Positions 45,009 through 53,069 of a stretch of DNA of 64,000 nucleotides are shown in pieces. The stretch comes from UBA5793 sp040255465. GTDB taxonomy: Bacteria; Planctomycetota; Phycisphaerae; Phycisphaerales; UBA5793. The notes beneath the pieces are model-generated. The model did no database searches. It was not told the DNA's origin and saw nothing but the letters and a program-made list of their open reading frames with translations. Numbering within the stretch: the first letter of the stretch is position 1; every line of letters starts with the position of its first letter. The stretch covers positions 62,001-126,000 of the forward strand of contig JBDZVA010000002.1 of NCBI GenBank assembly GCA_040255465.1, written 5' to 3'. A program made the translations under genes and the position numbers.

Positions 45009-47422
45009 GTACGCGCGAATGGACGCCTGTTACCCAAGCGAGACCCTGCCCTGCCTGCGGAAAGCCGGATTGGTGCGCGTGGACTCGGGAACGGTGGTTG
45101 AAGTGCGAGAGAAGCGCAACGGCTCCGCCGGGGATGGTGCTCGTTGCATTGAAAGACGGCGGGGCGATCTTTCGGCCAGAAGGACCGCCGCAAAAAGCCG
45201 GCCCCGCGCGGCAACGCGGAACACCGGCAGTAGGTTCAAGAAAAGTCTATGCGACAGCCGCCGACGCGGTGGCGGAACTGGAGCGCAGGCATGGACCGCG
45301 TTCTGCAATCTGGACGTACCACAACGCCGCACGCACGCCGGTGGGCGTGATCGTGCGCTGGAACACTGTCGCCGGAAAAGACGTGCGCCCAGTGTCGCGC
45401 ACGCTGGATGGATCGGGGTGGATAATCGGCGGAATGCCCACGCCCCGTCCGCTGTACGCTTTACCCCACTTGCTGTTGACTACCCAGCCAGTGTCGGTGT
45501 TCGTTGTCGAAGGCGAGAAGGCAGCGGACGCAGCCCGCGAGATTGGCTTGGTGGCCACCACTTCGCCTCACGGGAGTAGGTCGGCGAGCAAGGCTGATTG
45601 GTCGCCACTGGCTGGCCTAGACGTAGTGATCTCACTCGACAACGACCTGGCAGGCGAGGAGTACGCCAGCGACGTGACGCGGCTCGCAATGGCTGCGGGT
45701 GCGCAGTCAGTGCGTATCGTGCGCCTGGTGGAACTCTGGGCTGACATGCCCGAAGGTGGCGACATTGCCGATTACCTCGAACATCGGCGCTCGCAGGGCG
45801 CTTCGGTGGAAACGATCCGTGCAGAGGTTGAGGCACTCGCAACCCAGACTGCGGCTGAAACTGCGCCAATGCCGCGTACTTCGGAGGCTGTCCGATTCGA
45901 TCTCGAACGGGTCTTTCCGAGTGCGACCGGATACGCGACGAACTATCTGGCTGCCCTGAGCCGATCGACACAAACACCGATTGAAATGCCTGCCCTGCTG
46001 GGGTTGACCATCGCATCGGCTGCCGTGTGCAATGTGGCGCAGGTTCGTGGACACGGTGACCACGTTGAGCCCGCACCACTGTGGGGACTAGTTCTCAGTG
46101 ATCCTGCGGTGCGCAAGTCGGCTGTGCTCTCCGAGCTATTGGTGCCGGTCTTGGCATGGGAAAAGTGCAAGGCTGAAGAGCTGGCGCCGGTGATTGCAGC
46201 GGCTGCGCAGCGCCGCAAGATCGACGAAAAGCATCTGAAGTCGATTGAGGACAAAGCTGCACGGAGTGCTGATGCAAAGCAAGCGGCGACTCTGACAAGC
46301 GAGGCCGTCCGAATGGCGCAGGAAATGCACGCTGAGCCCATACCCACCGCGCCGGTGCTGCTGGCGTCAGAGCCGACACCCGAAGCTCTGTCCCGACAAA
46401 TGGTCGCCAATCATGGGCGGGCCCTCCTGGCGTCGGCGGAAGCGGACGCTCTAGACATTGTGCAAGGTCGGTACTCGGGCTCACGAAACTACGGGATCCT
46501 GTTGAAAGGCCATGCTGGCGATGCGGTGCGGGCGCAGCGGGTGGGGCGTGCGGGTGACACGATTGACCGTCCGGCGCTGGCGGTTGCGCTATGCGTTCAA
46601 CCTCAGGCGGTTCGAGAGCTGTGGAGCGACCCTCACGCGGAAGGGCGGGGCTTTTTGGCGCGCTTTGCGGTAGTCTACCCAGCCGACCGAATCGGCTACC
46701 GCGATGTGCGGCCCGCCCCCGTGCCCGCAAAGATGCGCGCCGAGTGGCAATCGGCACTCAGCCGGCTGCTGGCCTTCCCGCCCAGTGACTCCCCCATGAT
46801 CATCGGGCTGGACGCCGGAGCGGATGCCCTGTATCACGAGTTCCAGAAGCGAACGGAAGCCGCTTTGGGAGTCGGCGATCTGGTCGATCGCAGAGCGTGG
46901 GGCGGCAAGTTGTGCGGGCTGGTGCTGCGCATCGCCTTGACCCTTCACGCACTGGGAACGTGGGCGCTTGGCGGGCGACCCGAGGCCTTTCCGCTGATCG
47001 ACGCGGCGACAATGCGCGCGGCGATCGCTTGGGCGGATTACTTGGCGTCAGCGGAACGACATGCCCGGGAGCTACTCAGCGAGTCAGAAGACAGGCGGAA
47101 AGCGCGCCGGCTCGTGGAGTTGATCCGTCGCATGGGCGGCGATGTGAGTGGCCGAGAACTGGTGCAACAGTCCCGCTCGTTCAAGACGGTGGCGGAAGCG
47201 GAAGCGGCACTCACTGACCTGGTGGCGTTGCCCGCTGGATCGTGGGTGACGCCAAGGCAAAGCGGACGCGGTGGACCGAAGGCTCGGCGTTTCGTGCTGT
47301 CAGCTGAGTACCGCGTCAACGTCTACAGAAATGGGACTGCCTCGACTGGAAATGCGAATCCTGTAGACGTTGACGGGGCGAACGATTCCTCAGGTACTTG
47401 CGACGACTGGGGGGAGGCGTGA
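45005..47422 (+). CDS. replication protein with zinc finger, TOPRIM-like primase part and DUF3987-like region
   Basis: 805 residues. CPACGKPDWC near residue 14 is a zinc finger. Residues 165-240 are TOPRIM-like: VFVVEGEKAADAAREIG and DVVISLDNDLAGEEYAS hold the conserved glutamate and DxD-type acidic pair. The remainder (about 300-720) matches DUF3987-type replication proteins of mobile elements (PALLGLTIASAAVCNVAQVRG, ALWGLVLSDPAVRKSAVL, RGFLARFAVVYP). A degenerate P-loop PAVRKSA replaces the classical GKT. It likely primes replication of the excised element. The final segment is a small winged-helix-like domain. Confidence 0.75.
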   Translation: MSTREWTPVTQARPCPACGKPDWCAWTRERWLKCERSATAPPGMVLVALKDGGAIFRPEGPPQKAGPARQRGTPAVGSRKVYATAADAVAELERRHGPRSAIWTYHNAARTPVGVIVRWNTVAGKDVRPVSRTLDGSGWIIGGMPTPRPLYALPHLLLTTQPVSVFVVEGEKAADAAREIGLVATTSPHGSRSASKADWSPLAGLDVVISLDNDLAGEEYASDVTRLAMAAGAQSVRIVRLVELWADMPEGGDIADYLEHRRSQGASVETIRAEVEALATQTAAETAPMPRTSEAVRFDLERVFPSATGYATNYLAALSRSTQTPIEMPALLGLTIASAAVCNVAQVRGHGDHVEPAPLWGLVLSDPAVRKSAVLSELLVPVLAWEKCKAEELAPVIAAAAQRRKIDEKHLKSIEDKAARSADAKQAATLTSEAVRMAQEMHAEPIPTAPVLLASEPTPEALSRQMVANHGRALLASAEADALDIVQGRYSGSRNYGILLKGHAGDAVRAQRVGRAGDTIDRPALAVALCVQPQAVRELWSDPHAEGRGFLARFAVVYPADRIGYRDVRPAPVPAKMRAEWQSALSRLLAFPPSDSPMIIGLDAGADALYHEFQKRTEAALGVGDLVDRRAWGGKLCGLVLRIALTLHALGTWALGGRPEAFPLIDAATMRAAIAWADYLASAERHARELLSESEDRRKARRLVELIRRMGGDVSGRELVQQSRSFKTVAEAEAALTDLVALPAGSWVTPRQSGRGGPKARRFVLSAEYRVNVYRNGTASTGNANPVDVDGANDSSGTCDDWGEA

Positions 47423-47745
47423 CATTTCACCTCCAAGAAGTCGCTCGACTTCTGCTCGCGCTCGGGCGCACGGGTATCGAACTTGCGCCGCACCCGCGCG
47501 ACCCGGCACGTCTGCGGTTTCGCCCGGCGCAGATGGAACCGAGCCTGCTGGCGCAACTGCGATCACACAAGGCCGCGATTCTGGTGCTGCTTGAAAGCGC
47601 GGACCGTTCGGAATCCGCCGGCGGTACCGAAGCGGCGTTTATCCTGACCGAACGTCTCGGGATTGCAGATGATCTGGCCATGTCGACGCATCCCGGTTCG
47701 CCTGCCTGGTTGATCGCGGTCGGCGAGGCGATGAGCGAGCATTAG
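47419..47745 (+). CDS. small protein with TubC-like docking-type N-terminus
   Basis: 108 residues, GTG start overlapping the primase stop. IELAPHPRDPARLRFRPAQMEPSLLAQLRSHKAAILVLL has the short beta-helix pattern of TubC-type N-terminal domains, which in this setting are often found on mobile-element proteins. The C-terminus is unassigned. Probably co-transcribed with the replication gene. Confidence 0.5.
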   Translation: MTFHLQEVARLLLALGRTGIELAPHPRDPARLRFRPAQMEPSLLAQLRSHKAAILVLLESADRSESAGGTEAAFILTERLGIADDLAMSTHPGSPAWLIAVGEAMSEH

Positions 47746-47774
47746 TTGCAAAACAGCAACGCGCGAGGTATACT
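47745..47774 (+). promoter_or_regulatory. sigma70-type promoter with overlapping operator for the XRE-integrase genes
   Basis: TTGCAA (47746-47751) and TATACT (47769-47774) are separated by exactly 17 bases. The inverted repeat GTTGC-AAAACA-GCAAC (47745-47760) covers the -35 element and would suit autoregulation by the HTH protein. The -10 element abuts ATG 47775, so transcription should begin near 47781. Confidence 0.7.
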
Positions 47775-47780
47775 ATGAAC

Positions 47781-47996
47781 ATGGCGAGACTGACAGACGC
47801 GATTCGAGCCGCAATCAGGGCGAGCGACCAGACGCCATACGCGATCGCCAAAGGCGCAGGCGTCGCCCGAAGCCAACTTTCGAGGCTCCTGAGCGGCGAG
47901 GCTGGGATGAGTGTGGACACGCTTGAACGGCTGGCGGACTACCTGGACTTGCGAATCACCATCGAACCGAAGTCAAAGTCTCGGAAGGCAAGGTGA
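47781..47996 (+). CDS. XRE-family helix-turn-helix regulator, probably leaderless
   Basis: 71 residues from ATG 47781 (73 from ATG 47775). TPYAIAKGAGVARSQLSRLLSGEAGMSVDTLERLADYLDLRI is a canonical Cro/C1-type HTH. The -10 element ends at 47774, leaving ATG 47781 at about +1, so I prefer the second ATG translated from a leaderless message, as for lambda cI from its maintenance promoter. It stands three bases upstream of the integrase and likely controls integrase and excision genes. Confidence 0.82.
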   Translation: MARLTDAIRAAIRASDQTPYAIAKGAGVARSQLSRLLSGEAGMSVDTLERLADYLDLRITIEPKSKSRKAR

Positions 47997-47999
47997 CGA

Positions 48000-49340
48000 A
48001 TGGCGAGCATCGGACGCGAAGGCAAACGAGGTGAATTGAAGCGCATCCTCTACCGCGACGCGGCGGGGAAACAGCAAACGCTTCGGCTGGGAAAATGCCC
48101 GAAGACGGTAGCCGAGACCGCGCGCGTCGCGGTTGAGCATCTCGTGATCGCAAAGCGCCACAACAGCGTACCGCATCCCGATGCCATACGCTGGCTGGAC
48201 GGTATCGACGAGGTGCTCTATTCCCGAGTCGAGGCACTCGAACTGTGCCAACCGCGCGCAAGCTCTGAGGTGGTAACACTCGCCGATTTGCTGAACCGAT
48301 TCGAGGCGGCGGCAGCGGTGAAGTCTTCAACGCGGGCGGCGTACAGGCAAACCACGGAGAGTTTGCGAGCGATCCTTGGTGCGGATACCCCGCTCTCGTC
48401 AATTACCACGGCTGACGCCGACAATTGGCGCAAGTCGATCTCCGAACCGTACAGGGTCACCCTCGCTGACGGGACCGAGCGCACCAAGCGTCTAGCCTCC
48501 GCAACACAGGCGAAGCGAGTCCACGTCGCGCGGGCGATCTTCAAGCGGGCGGTGCGATGGGGGATGGTCCCGTCCAGTCCATTTGCCGAGTTGAGAGCCG
48601 GCTCACAGTCGAACCCCGACCGAGCACGCTACGTCAGTGTGGAGACCATCCGGACGGTTCTGACGGCATGTCCAGACGACGAATGGCGGGCGATTGTGGG
48701 GCTGTCACGGTTCGCCGGCCTTCGCTGTCCTTCCGAGATTGTCGCCCTCCGCTGGGGTGATGTGAACTGGGAACGCGGTCGGTTGATGGTGCGCAGCCCG
48801 AAGACTGCCGGCCACGAGGGTCATGCGGTGCGAGTGGTCCCGATTGTGCCGGAACTGCGTGAGATCCTTCAAGACCTCTTCGATGCGGCAGAACCTGGAA
48901 CCGAAGCGGTTGTTCCCAGACTCCGTGACGGCAGAGTCAATCTGCGAACTCAGTTTGAGCGCATCATCGCCAATGCCGGGGAACAGCAGTGGCCGCGATT
49001 GTTCCATGCCCTGCGAGCGTCTTGTGCAACAGATTGGGCCGAGCGGTTTCCGGCTCACACAACGGCGCGGTGGCTGGGACATTCGCCGCTGATCGCCGCC
49101 CAGCACTACTTGCAGACCCGCGACGCGCACTTTGACCTCGCGGCGGGGATTGGTGCGTCAGCAGAAGCGGCAACAAATCCGGCAACACAGGCGCGCCCAA
49201 GCGATACCAATGACGAACACGACGAAAGCACAACCCTCGAAAACTCCGAGGATTTGGTAGCGGTTGGGCTTCCGTGTGATGCGGTGGAAAGTGAACCAAT
49301 GGGCGATACTGGACTCGAACCAGTGACCTCACGGGTGTGA
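48000..49340 (+). CDS. int: tyrosine site-specific integrase
   Basis: 446 residues in the integrated state. Catalytic segments: FAGLRCPSEIVALRWGDV (first Arg), VRSPKT (Lys), FHALRASCATDW (His-x-x-Arg), WLGHSPLIAAQHYLQT (His and the tyrosine nucleophile). An N-terminal core-binding domain lies at about 95-190. The frame passes through the right attachment core as GDTGLE and stops inside the tRNA-Val gene (PVTSRV-stop). In the excised circle the same frame would instead run 80 codons further using sequence at the left end. Expression probably comes from the promoter at 47745. Confidence 0.93.
   Translation: MASIGREGKRGELKRILYRDAAGKQQTLRLGKCPKTVAETARVAVEHLVIAKRHNSVPHPDAIRWLDGIDEVLYSRVEALELCQPRASSEVVTLADLLNRFEAAAAVKSSTRAAYRQTTESLRAILGADTPLSSITTADADNWRKSISEPYRVTLADGTERTKRLASATQAKRVHVARAIFKRAVRWGMVPSSPFAELRAGSQSNPDRARYVSVETIRTVLTACPDDEWRAIVGLSRFAGLRCPSEIVALRWGDVNWERGRLMVRSPKTAGHEGHAVRVVPIVPELREILQDLFDAAEPGTEAVVPRLRDGRVNLRTQFERIIANAGEQQWPRLFHALRASCATDWAERFPAHTTARWLGHSPLIAAQHYLQTRDAHFDLAAGIGASAEAATNPATQARPSDTNDEHDESTTLENSEDLVAVGLPCDAVESEPMGDTGLEPVTSRV
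49164..49187 (+). repeat. candidate integrase arm-type repeat, right
   Basis: Counterpart of 31875-31899 (18 of 19 inner bases identical: GGCAACAAATCCGGCAACA). It lies inside the integrase coding sequence, 112 bases before the right core, in the same orientation as the left copy. Confidence 0.5.
49300..49320. repeat. attachment core, right end of island (within tRNA-Val)
   Basis: Identical to 31816-31836 over 21 bases. On the minus strand it is the 3' half of the T-arm, the acceptor 3' strand and the discriminator base of tRNA-Val, so integration restores an intact tRNA. Confidence 0.9.
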
Positions 49341-49373
49341 TCCGTGCGTTCTAGCCAGCTGAACTAATCGCCC
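49300..49373 (-). tRNA. tRNA-Val(CAC)
   Basis: 74 bases without CCA. Acceptor GGGCGAT/ATCGCCC with discriminator A, D-arm GTTC-AGCTGGCTA-GAAC, anticodon arm CACGG-ATCACAC-CCGTG with anticodon CAC, five-base variable loop, T-arm ACTGG-TTCGAGT-CCAGT. All stems pair fully. Position 32 is A, unusual but tolerated. It is the integration target of the island and is transcribed away from the dehydrogenase gene. Confidence 0.95.
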
Positions 49374-49381
49374 GGCGGGAG

Positions 49382-49409
49382 ATGGTAGGGCGGCGCCCAC
49401 GATGGTCAA
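49382..49409 (-). promoter_or_regulatory. sigma70-type promoter of tRNA-Val
   Basis: On the minus strand TTGACC (49409-49404) and TACCAT (49387-49382) are 16 bases apart, and the tRNA 5' end follows eight bases after the -10 element. Confidence 0.75.
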
Positions 49410-49538
49410 ACCTCGGGTGGTCGCCCCCTTCGCGCGACGGGCGATCCGCCACACGAGGGGCTCCCGTAGAATGGAATCGAGCCTGGCGCGCATGGGCGGC
49501 CGGGCGGGCAACATGGATCACACGATGGAGCAACTCGC

Positions 49539-51170
49539 ATGGGACAGGGGATTGTCGTTTTTCCCGAGCCGGTCAATGAATCGGTGCAGTCGTTCGCCCC
49601 GGGGACGCCGGAGCGTGAGTCGCTCGGCAAGGAACTGGTCCGGCAGCAGGGTGAGTCGATGGAGATTCCACTCATCGTGGGCGGGCGCGCGGTGCAGACG
49701 GGCAACATGGCCGAGGCTCGAGTTCCCCACCGCCACGCCCACGTCCTGGCCACGGTTCATCAGGCGGGACAGAGGGAAGTGATCGCGGCGATCGACGCGG
49801 CCCGCAGCGCCAAGGCCGAATGGTCGCGCATGTCGATGCGCGATCGCGGGGCGATCTTCCTGCGCGCTGCGGATCTGCTGGCCGGTCCTTGGCGCGAGCG
49901 GCTCAATGCCGCGACCATGCTGAATCAATCCAAGACGTGTCACCAGGCGGAGATTGACGCTGCGTGCGAGTTGATCGACTTCTTCCGCTTTAACGTGAAG
50001 TACATGGAGCGGATCGTCGCGCAGATGCAGCCTGATGTCTCGCCGCGCGGCATGTGGAATCAGCTCGAGTGTCGGCCGCTCGAAGGCTTCGTCTACGCCG
50101 TCACGCCGTTCAACTTCACAAGCATTGCGGCCAATCTGCCGCACGCGCCGGCGCTGATGGGCAACACCGTGGTGTGGAAGCCGTCGCCGCATTCGCTTTA
50201 CAGCAACTACCTGCTGATGGAGTTGTTTGCCGAGGCGGGTTTGCCGCCGGGTGTGATCAACTTCGTGCCGGGCGATGCAGAGATGGTCACAAAGACGGTG
50301 CTGGCGCAGCGCGACTTTGCGGGCTTGCACTACACCGGGTCCACGGCCGTGTTCCGTTCACTGTGGCACAAGGTCGGCGCGAACCTCGATCAGTATCGCG
50401 ACTACCCGCGGCTGGTCGGCGAAACGGGTGGCAAGGACTTCCTCGTCGCCCACGAGTCGGCCGAGGCCGAGGCGGTGGTGACGGCGATGATTCGTGGAGC
50501 GTATGAGTTTCAGGGGCAGAAATGCTCGGCCCTGTCGCGCGCGTATGTACCTCGGTCGATGTGGAATGCGATTCGTGACCGCCTGGTCAGCGAGATCGGC
50601 ACTATCCGAATGGGCGATGTGGCGGACTTTGGCAACTTCATGGGTGCGGTGATTCACAGGCAGGCGTTCGAGCGGTGCGAGCGATACATCGCACAGGCGC
50701 GCGATTCGAAAGGATCGGAGATTCTCGCGGGTGGCGGGTGCGACTCCCGTGAAGGCTACTTCGTGCAGCCGACGCTCATCGAAGCGGGCGACGCCGGCGC
50801 GCCGAGTATGTGTGAGGAAATCTTCGGTCCGATCCTGACGGTGCACGTGTATGAGGACGGCGGCTTTGCCGACGCCTTGCGCCTGTGCGACTCGACCTCG
50901 CCCTACGCGCTGACCGGGGCGATCTTTGCCAATGATCGACGCGCGATTGTGCAGGCGACTGAGGCGCTGCGCTACAGCGCCGGCAACTACTACATCAACG
51001 ACAAGCCGACGGGCGCGGTGGTGGGTCAGCAACCCTTCGGCGGCGCGCGGGCCAGCGGCACCAACGACAAGGCCGGCTCACCGCTCAACCTGATGCGCTG
51101 GATGAGTGCGCGGACGATCAAAGAGACGTTTGATCCGCCGCGTGACTACCGCATGCCGTATATGGGGTGA
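49539..51170 (+). CDS. pruA: delta1-pyrroline-5-carboxylate (L-glutamate gamma-semialdehyde) dehydrogenase
   Basis: 543 residues, the usual length for the stand-alone enzyme. It oxidises glutamate semialdehyde to glutamate with NAD+, the last step of proline breakdown. Landmarks: VTPFNFTSIAANLPHAPALMGNTVVWKPS (cofactor region, shown across residues 188-216), LVGETGGKDF with the catalytic Glu, EFQGQKCSALSRAYVP with the nucleophilic Cys and PFGGARASGTNDKAG near the end. ATG 49539 has GGAG nine bases upstream. No proline dehydrogenase is adjacent. The gene faces away from the tRNA-Val/island boundary. Confidence 0.93.
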   Translation: MGQGIVVFPEPVNESVQSFAPGTPERESLGKELVRQQGESMEIPLIVGGRAVQTGNMAEARVPHRHAHVLATVHQAGQREVIAAIDAARSAKAEWSRMSMRDRGAIFLRAADLLAGPWRERLNAATMLNQSKTCHQAEIDAACELIDFFRFNVKYMERIVAQMQPDVSPRGMWNQLECRPLEGFVYAVTPFNFTSIAANLPHAPALMGNTVVWKPSPHSLYSNYLLMELFAEAGLPPGVINFVPGDAEMVTKTVLAQRDFAGLHYTGSTAVFRSLWHKVGANLDQYRDYPRLVGETGGKDFLVAHESAEAEAVVTAMIRGAYEFQGQKCSALSRAYVPRSMWNAIRDRLVSEIGTIRMGDVADFGNFMGAVIHRQAFERCERYIAQARDSKGSEILAGGGCDSREGYFVQPTLIEAGDAGAPSMCEEIFGPILTVHVYEDGGFADALRLCDSTSPYALTGAIFANDRRAIVQATEALRYSAGNYYINDKPTGAVVGQQPFGGARASGTNDKAGSPLNLMRWMSARTIKETFDPPRDYRMPYMG

Positions 51171-51203
51171 GTGTCCAGACGCAAGACTCTGGCGCCAGCG
51201 GGC

Positions 51204-51230
51204 ATTGGTAATCGTACCAGTCCCGTTTTT
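51204..51230 (+). terminator. possible weak terminator after the dehydrogenase gene
   Basis: A 7-bp stem (51204-51210 with 51215-51221, one G-U) with loop ATCG is followed after four bases by TTTTT. It lies in the 113-base convergent gap. The spacer between stem and T-run makes it weak. Confidence 0.4.
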
Positions 51231-51283
51231 CTTCCCTTTCGGATTCACCCGGCGTGTTTGCGCGCCTGTCAGGGCTAAAAGGG

Positions 51284-52198
51284 TCAAGGAAACGTGTGCT
51301 CCACAATGTTGGCGACCGTACACGTCCCTTGTTCGACCGCGCCGAAGAGGACGGTTCGCCCGCTGGCGCCGCTTGGAACGAATCGTGAAATGGTCACCGC
51401 GCCTGACCCGTCGACAATGGCGGAACCCATGATTGCGGGCCGGCGGATACCAATCCCGACTCCCGGGCAACCCGGGATGTTCGTGTTCCCGAACTGGAAG
51501 CCATACACGAAGTACACGCGCTGCCCAGGAGTGACTCCAAGGAGGGTGAACTCGTTGCGCCGGCCCGCATCGAGATCGACATCGTGGAAGTGAATGCCGG
51601 GCACGAGAGTGGCCGCGACCCACTCCACGGCTTGGTCGTGAATCAATTCGTGTTCTTCCTGATTGAACACGATGTAGAACGGCTCTGATGCACGTAGCCC
51701 GGGGTCGTCACTCCAGAGTTGGAGTTGGAGCAAGTAGACACCAGTCGGGGCCCGATCATTGATGACGTAGTTGAGGTGGCGATGGAATTCACCATTGGAG
51801 TTCACCGGCAGGGCGAATCCCTCCACAAAGCCGGAACCTGTCTCGACTTCAAACCCGGAGTAGCTGATCGTGAACGTCACGGGCGACATCGTGTCAAAGT
51901 TCTGCCCATCCCAGACACGCACGGCATCCAGGACATTGAATCCGATGTTGGTGCCGGGCGTGAATTCTCCGATGTCGGAGTCAAACCCCGGCTCATCCGT
52001 GAAGTTCTCAAAGAACTCGCCGAACTCGGATGGGAACGCGCGATGATCGTGGATTGTCGTCGTCTCATCGCGCAAGCCGGTGGTGAGTTGACCATCGATG
52101 TTCTCAAGAAAGATGTCACCTGCATGCTGTCCAAACGCTGTCGAGGCGGCAACAGCCAGTGTGAAAGTCAAAGCGGCGATGTACAGTCGATTCTTCAT
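51284..52198 (-). CDS. secreted hypothetical protein
   Basis: 304 residues. A signal peptide (MKNRLYIAALTFTLAVAASTAFG) precedes a beta-rich region with GDIFLENIDGQLTTGL, several histidines (TTIHDHRAF, GEFHRHLNY, IHFHDVDLD) that could bind metal and no C-terminal anchor I can see. The pattern recalls secreted proteins of metal-limitation regulons but I cannot name the family. It follows the pseudopilin gene on the same strand by 59 bases and is probably co-transcribed. Confidence 0.65.
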   Translation of the reverse strand: MKNRLYIAALTFTLAVAASTAFGQHAGDIFLENIDGQLTTGLRDETTTIHDHRAFPSEFGEFFENFTDEPGFDSDIGEFTPGTNIGFNVLDAVRVWDGQNFDTMSPVTFTISYSGFEVETGSGFVEGFALPVNSNGEFHRHLNYVINDRAPTGVYLLQLQLWSDDPGLRASEPFYIVFNQEEHELIHDQAVEWVAATLVPGIHFHDVDLDAGRRNEFTLLGVTPGQRVYFVYGFQFGNTNIPGCPGVGIGIRRPAIMGSAIVDGSGAVTISRFVPSGASGRTVLFGAVEQGTCTVANIVEHTFP

Positions 52199-52257
52199 GT
52201 CAATCTCGTTTCTTCCCTCGGAGGGAGTCGTTGAAGGTCGCAGGTCGCCGCGCGGGC

Positions 52258-52980
52258 CTATCGCGCGACTTGGGGATTGAACTGGTTGCGTTTGTCCGTG
52301 TCATAGACGGCGTTGAACGGCAGCGACTCAGCGTGGCCGTCCAGGAATCCGTAGTTGCTCTGCGCGGACCATGTTCCAGGTTCCCCACCAAATGCGTGGA
52401 GTTTGAGGTGGCGCGCTGCAAGGACTGGAACCGCGTCGCGGTTGCCGATCCACCAGTTCTCGACATGTGGGTGGTCCGCTCCGGCGAATTCACCCACTTC
52501 AGTCATAAGCAGGAAGTGCACTGTTCGAGTCGGAGAAGCGATCAGCGTGAATTGACGCCAGGGCTTGAGGGGCGCCTTGCTCGTCAGGTAGTTGTTGATG
52601 CCGTAACTGGTCTTTCGATATCGGCTGGAACCCGGGACATGTTGTCCCGATCCGCCCTCTTCGGGTGGCCAGTGCACGCTCTGATCGCCGGGTGAGCGGC
52701 GGGCGAGCCTGCTTCCGTAGTACCGTTCGAGCGTGAATATCCACGCTCCGGGGTCCTCATTCTCACCGCCGTGGCCCAGCCCAACATCTACGAGCCATCC
52801 TTTGTTGTCGTCGACGTACATTGTGTGAGCGATTTCCATGGTCCGGATGTTGCCAAGATCGACTGCCCGACGTCCGGCAACCCGGGCGCGGGACAACGCC
52901 GGCAGCAACAACCCGACCAGCAGAGCAATGATCGAGATCACGACGAGCAGCTCGACCAGTGTGAATGCGCGCTGAGGCAT
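52258..52980 (-). CDS. type II pseudopilin-like protein (DUF1559-like)
   Basis: 240 residues. The N-terminus PQRAFTLVELLVVISIIA is the prepilin cleavage/methylation motif with the hydrophobic assembly helix. The rest contains GIRTME-type and HVPG/YRKTSYGINNYL segments and ends with FGFLDGHAE-like YGFLDGHAESLPF, the C-terminal signature of the planctomycete pseudopilin family whose exact role is unknown. Located between the DUF2946-like gene and the secreted protein on one strand. Confidence 0.85.
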   Translation of the reverse strand: MPQRAFTLVELLVVISIIALLVGLLLPALSRARVAGRRAVDLGNIRTMEIAHTMYVDDNKGWLVDVGLGHGGENEDPGAWIFTLERYYGSRLARRSPGDQSVHWPPEEGGSGQHVPGSSRYRKTSYGINNYLTSKAPLKPWRQFTLIASPTRTVHFLLMTEVGEFAGADHPHVENWWIGNRDAVPVLAARHLKLHAFGGEPGTWSAQSNYGFLDGHAESLPFNAVYDTDKRNQFNPQVAR

Positions 52981-53069
52981 CGCACTCCTCCTTGTGTGTG
53001 GCGCAGCCAGAGCACAGCGGTGCCGTGACGGCTGCTCAAAGAACTAAGTTGTGAACAGGAGCCGCGAGA

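Larger units (their letters stand above)
31816..49320. mobile_element. 17.5-kb integrative genomic island in tRNA-Val, carrying defence genes
   Basis: The segment is bounded by an exact 21-base direct repeat (31816-31836 and 49300-49320) that is the 3' end of the tRNA-Val gene at the right end. Next to the right repeat lies a tyrosine integrase reading into the tRNA, preceded by an XRE regulator. Inside are excisionase-like HTH genes, a TOPRIM/DUF3987 replication protein, a restriction-modification locus, a SIR2/Rad50-like operon and several small unknown genes. No capsid, tail, relaxase or conjugation gene is seen, so it resembles a satellite or integrative mobilisable element rather than a full prophage. 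Confidence 0.88.
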
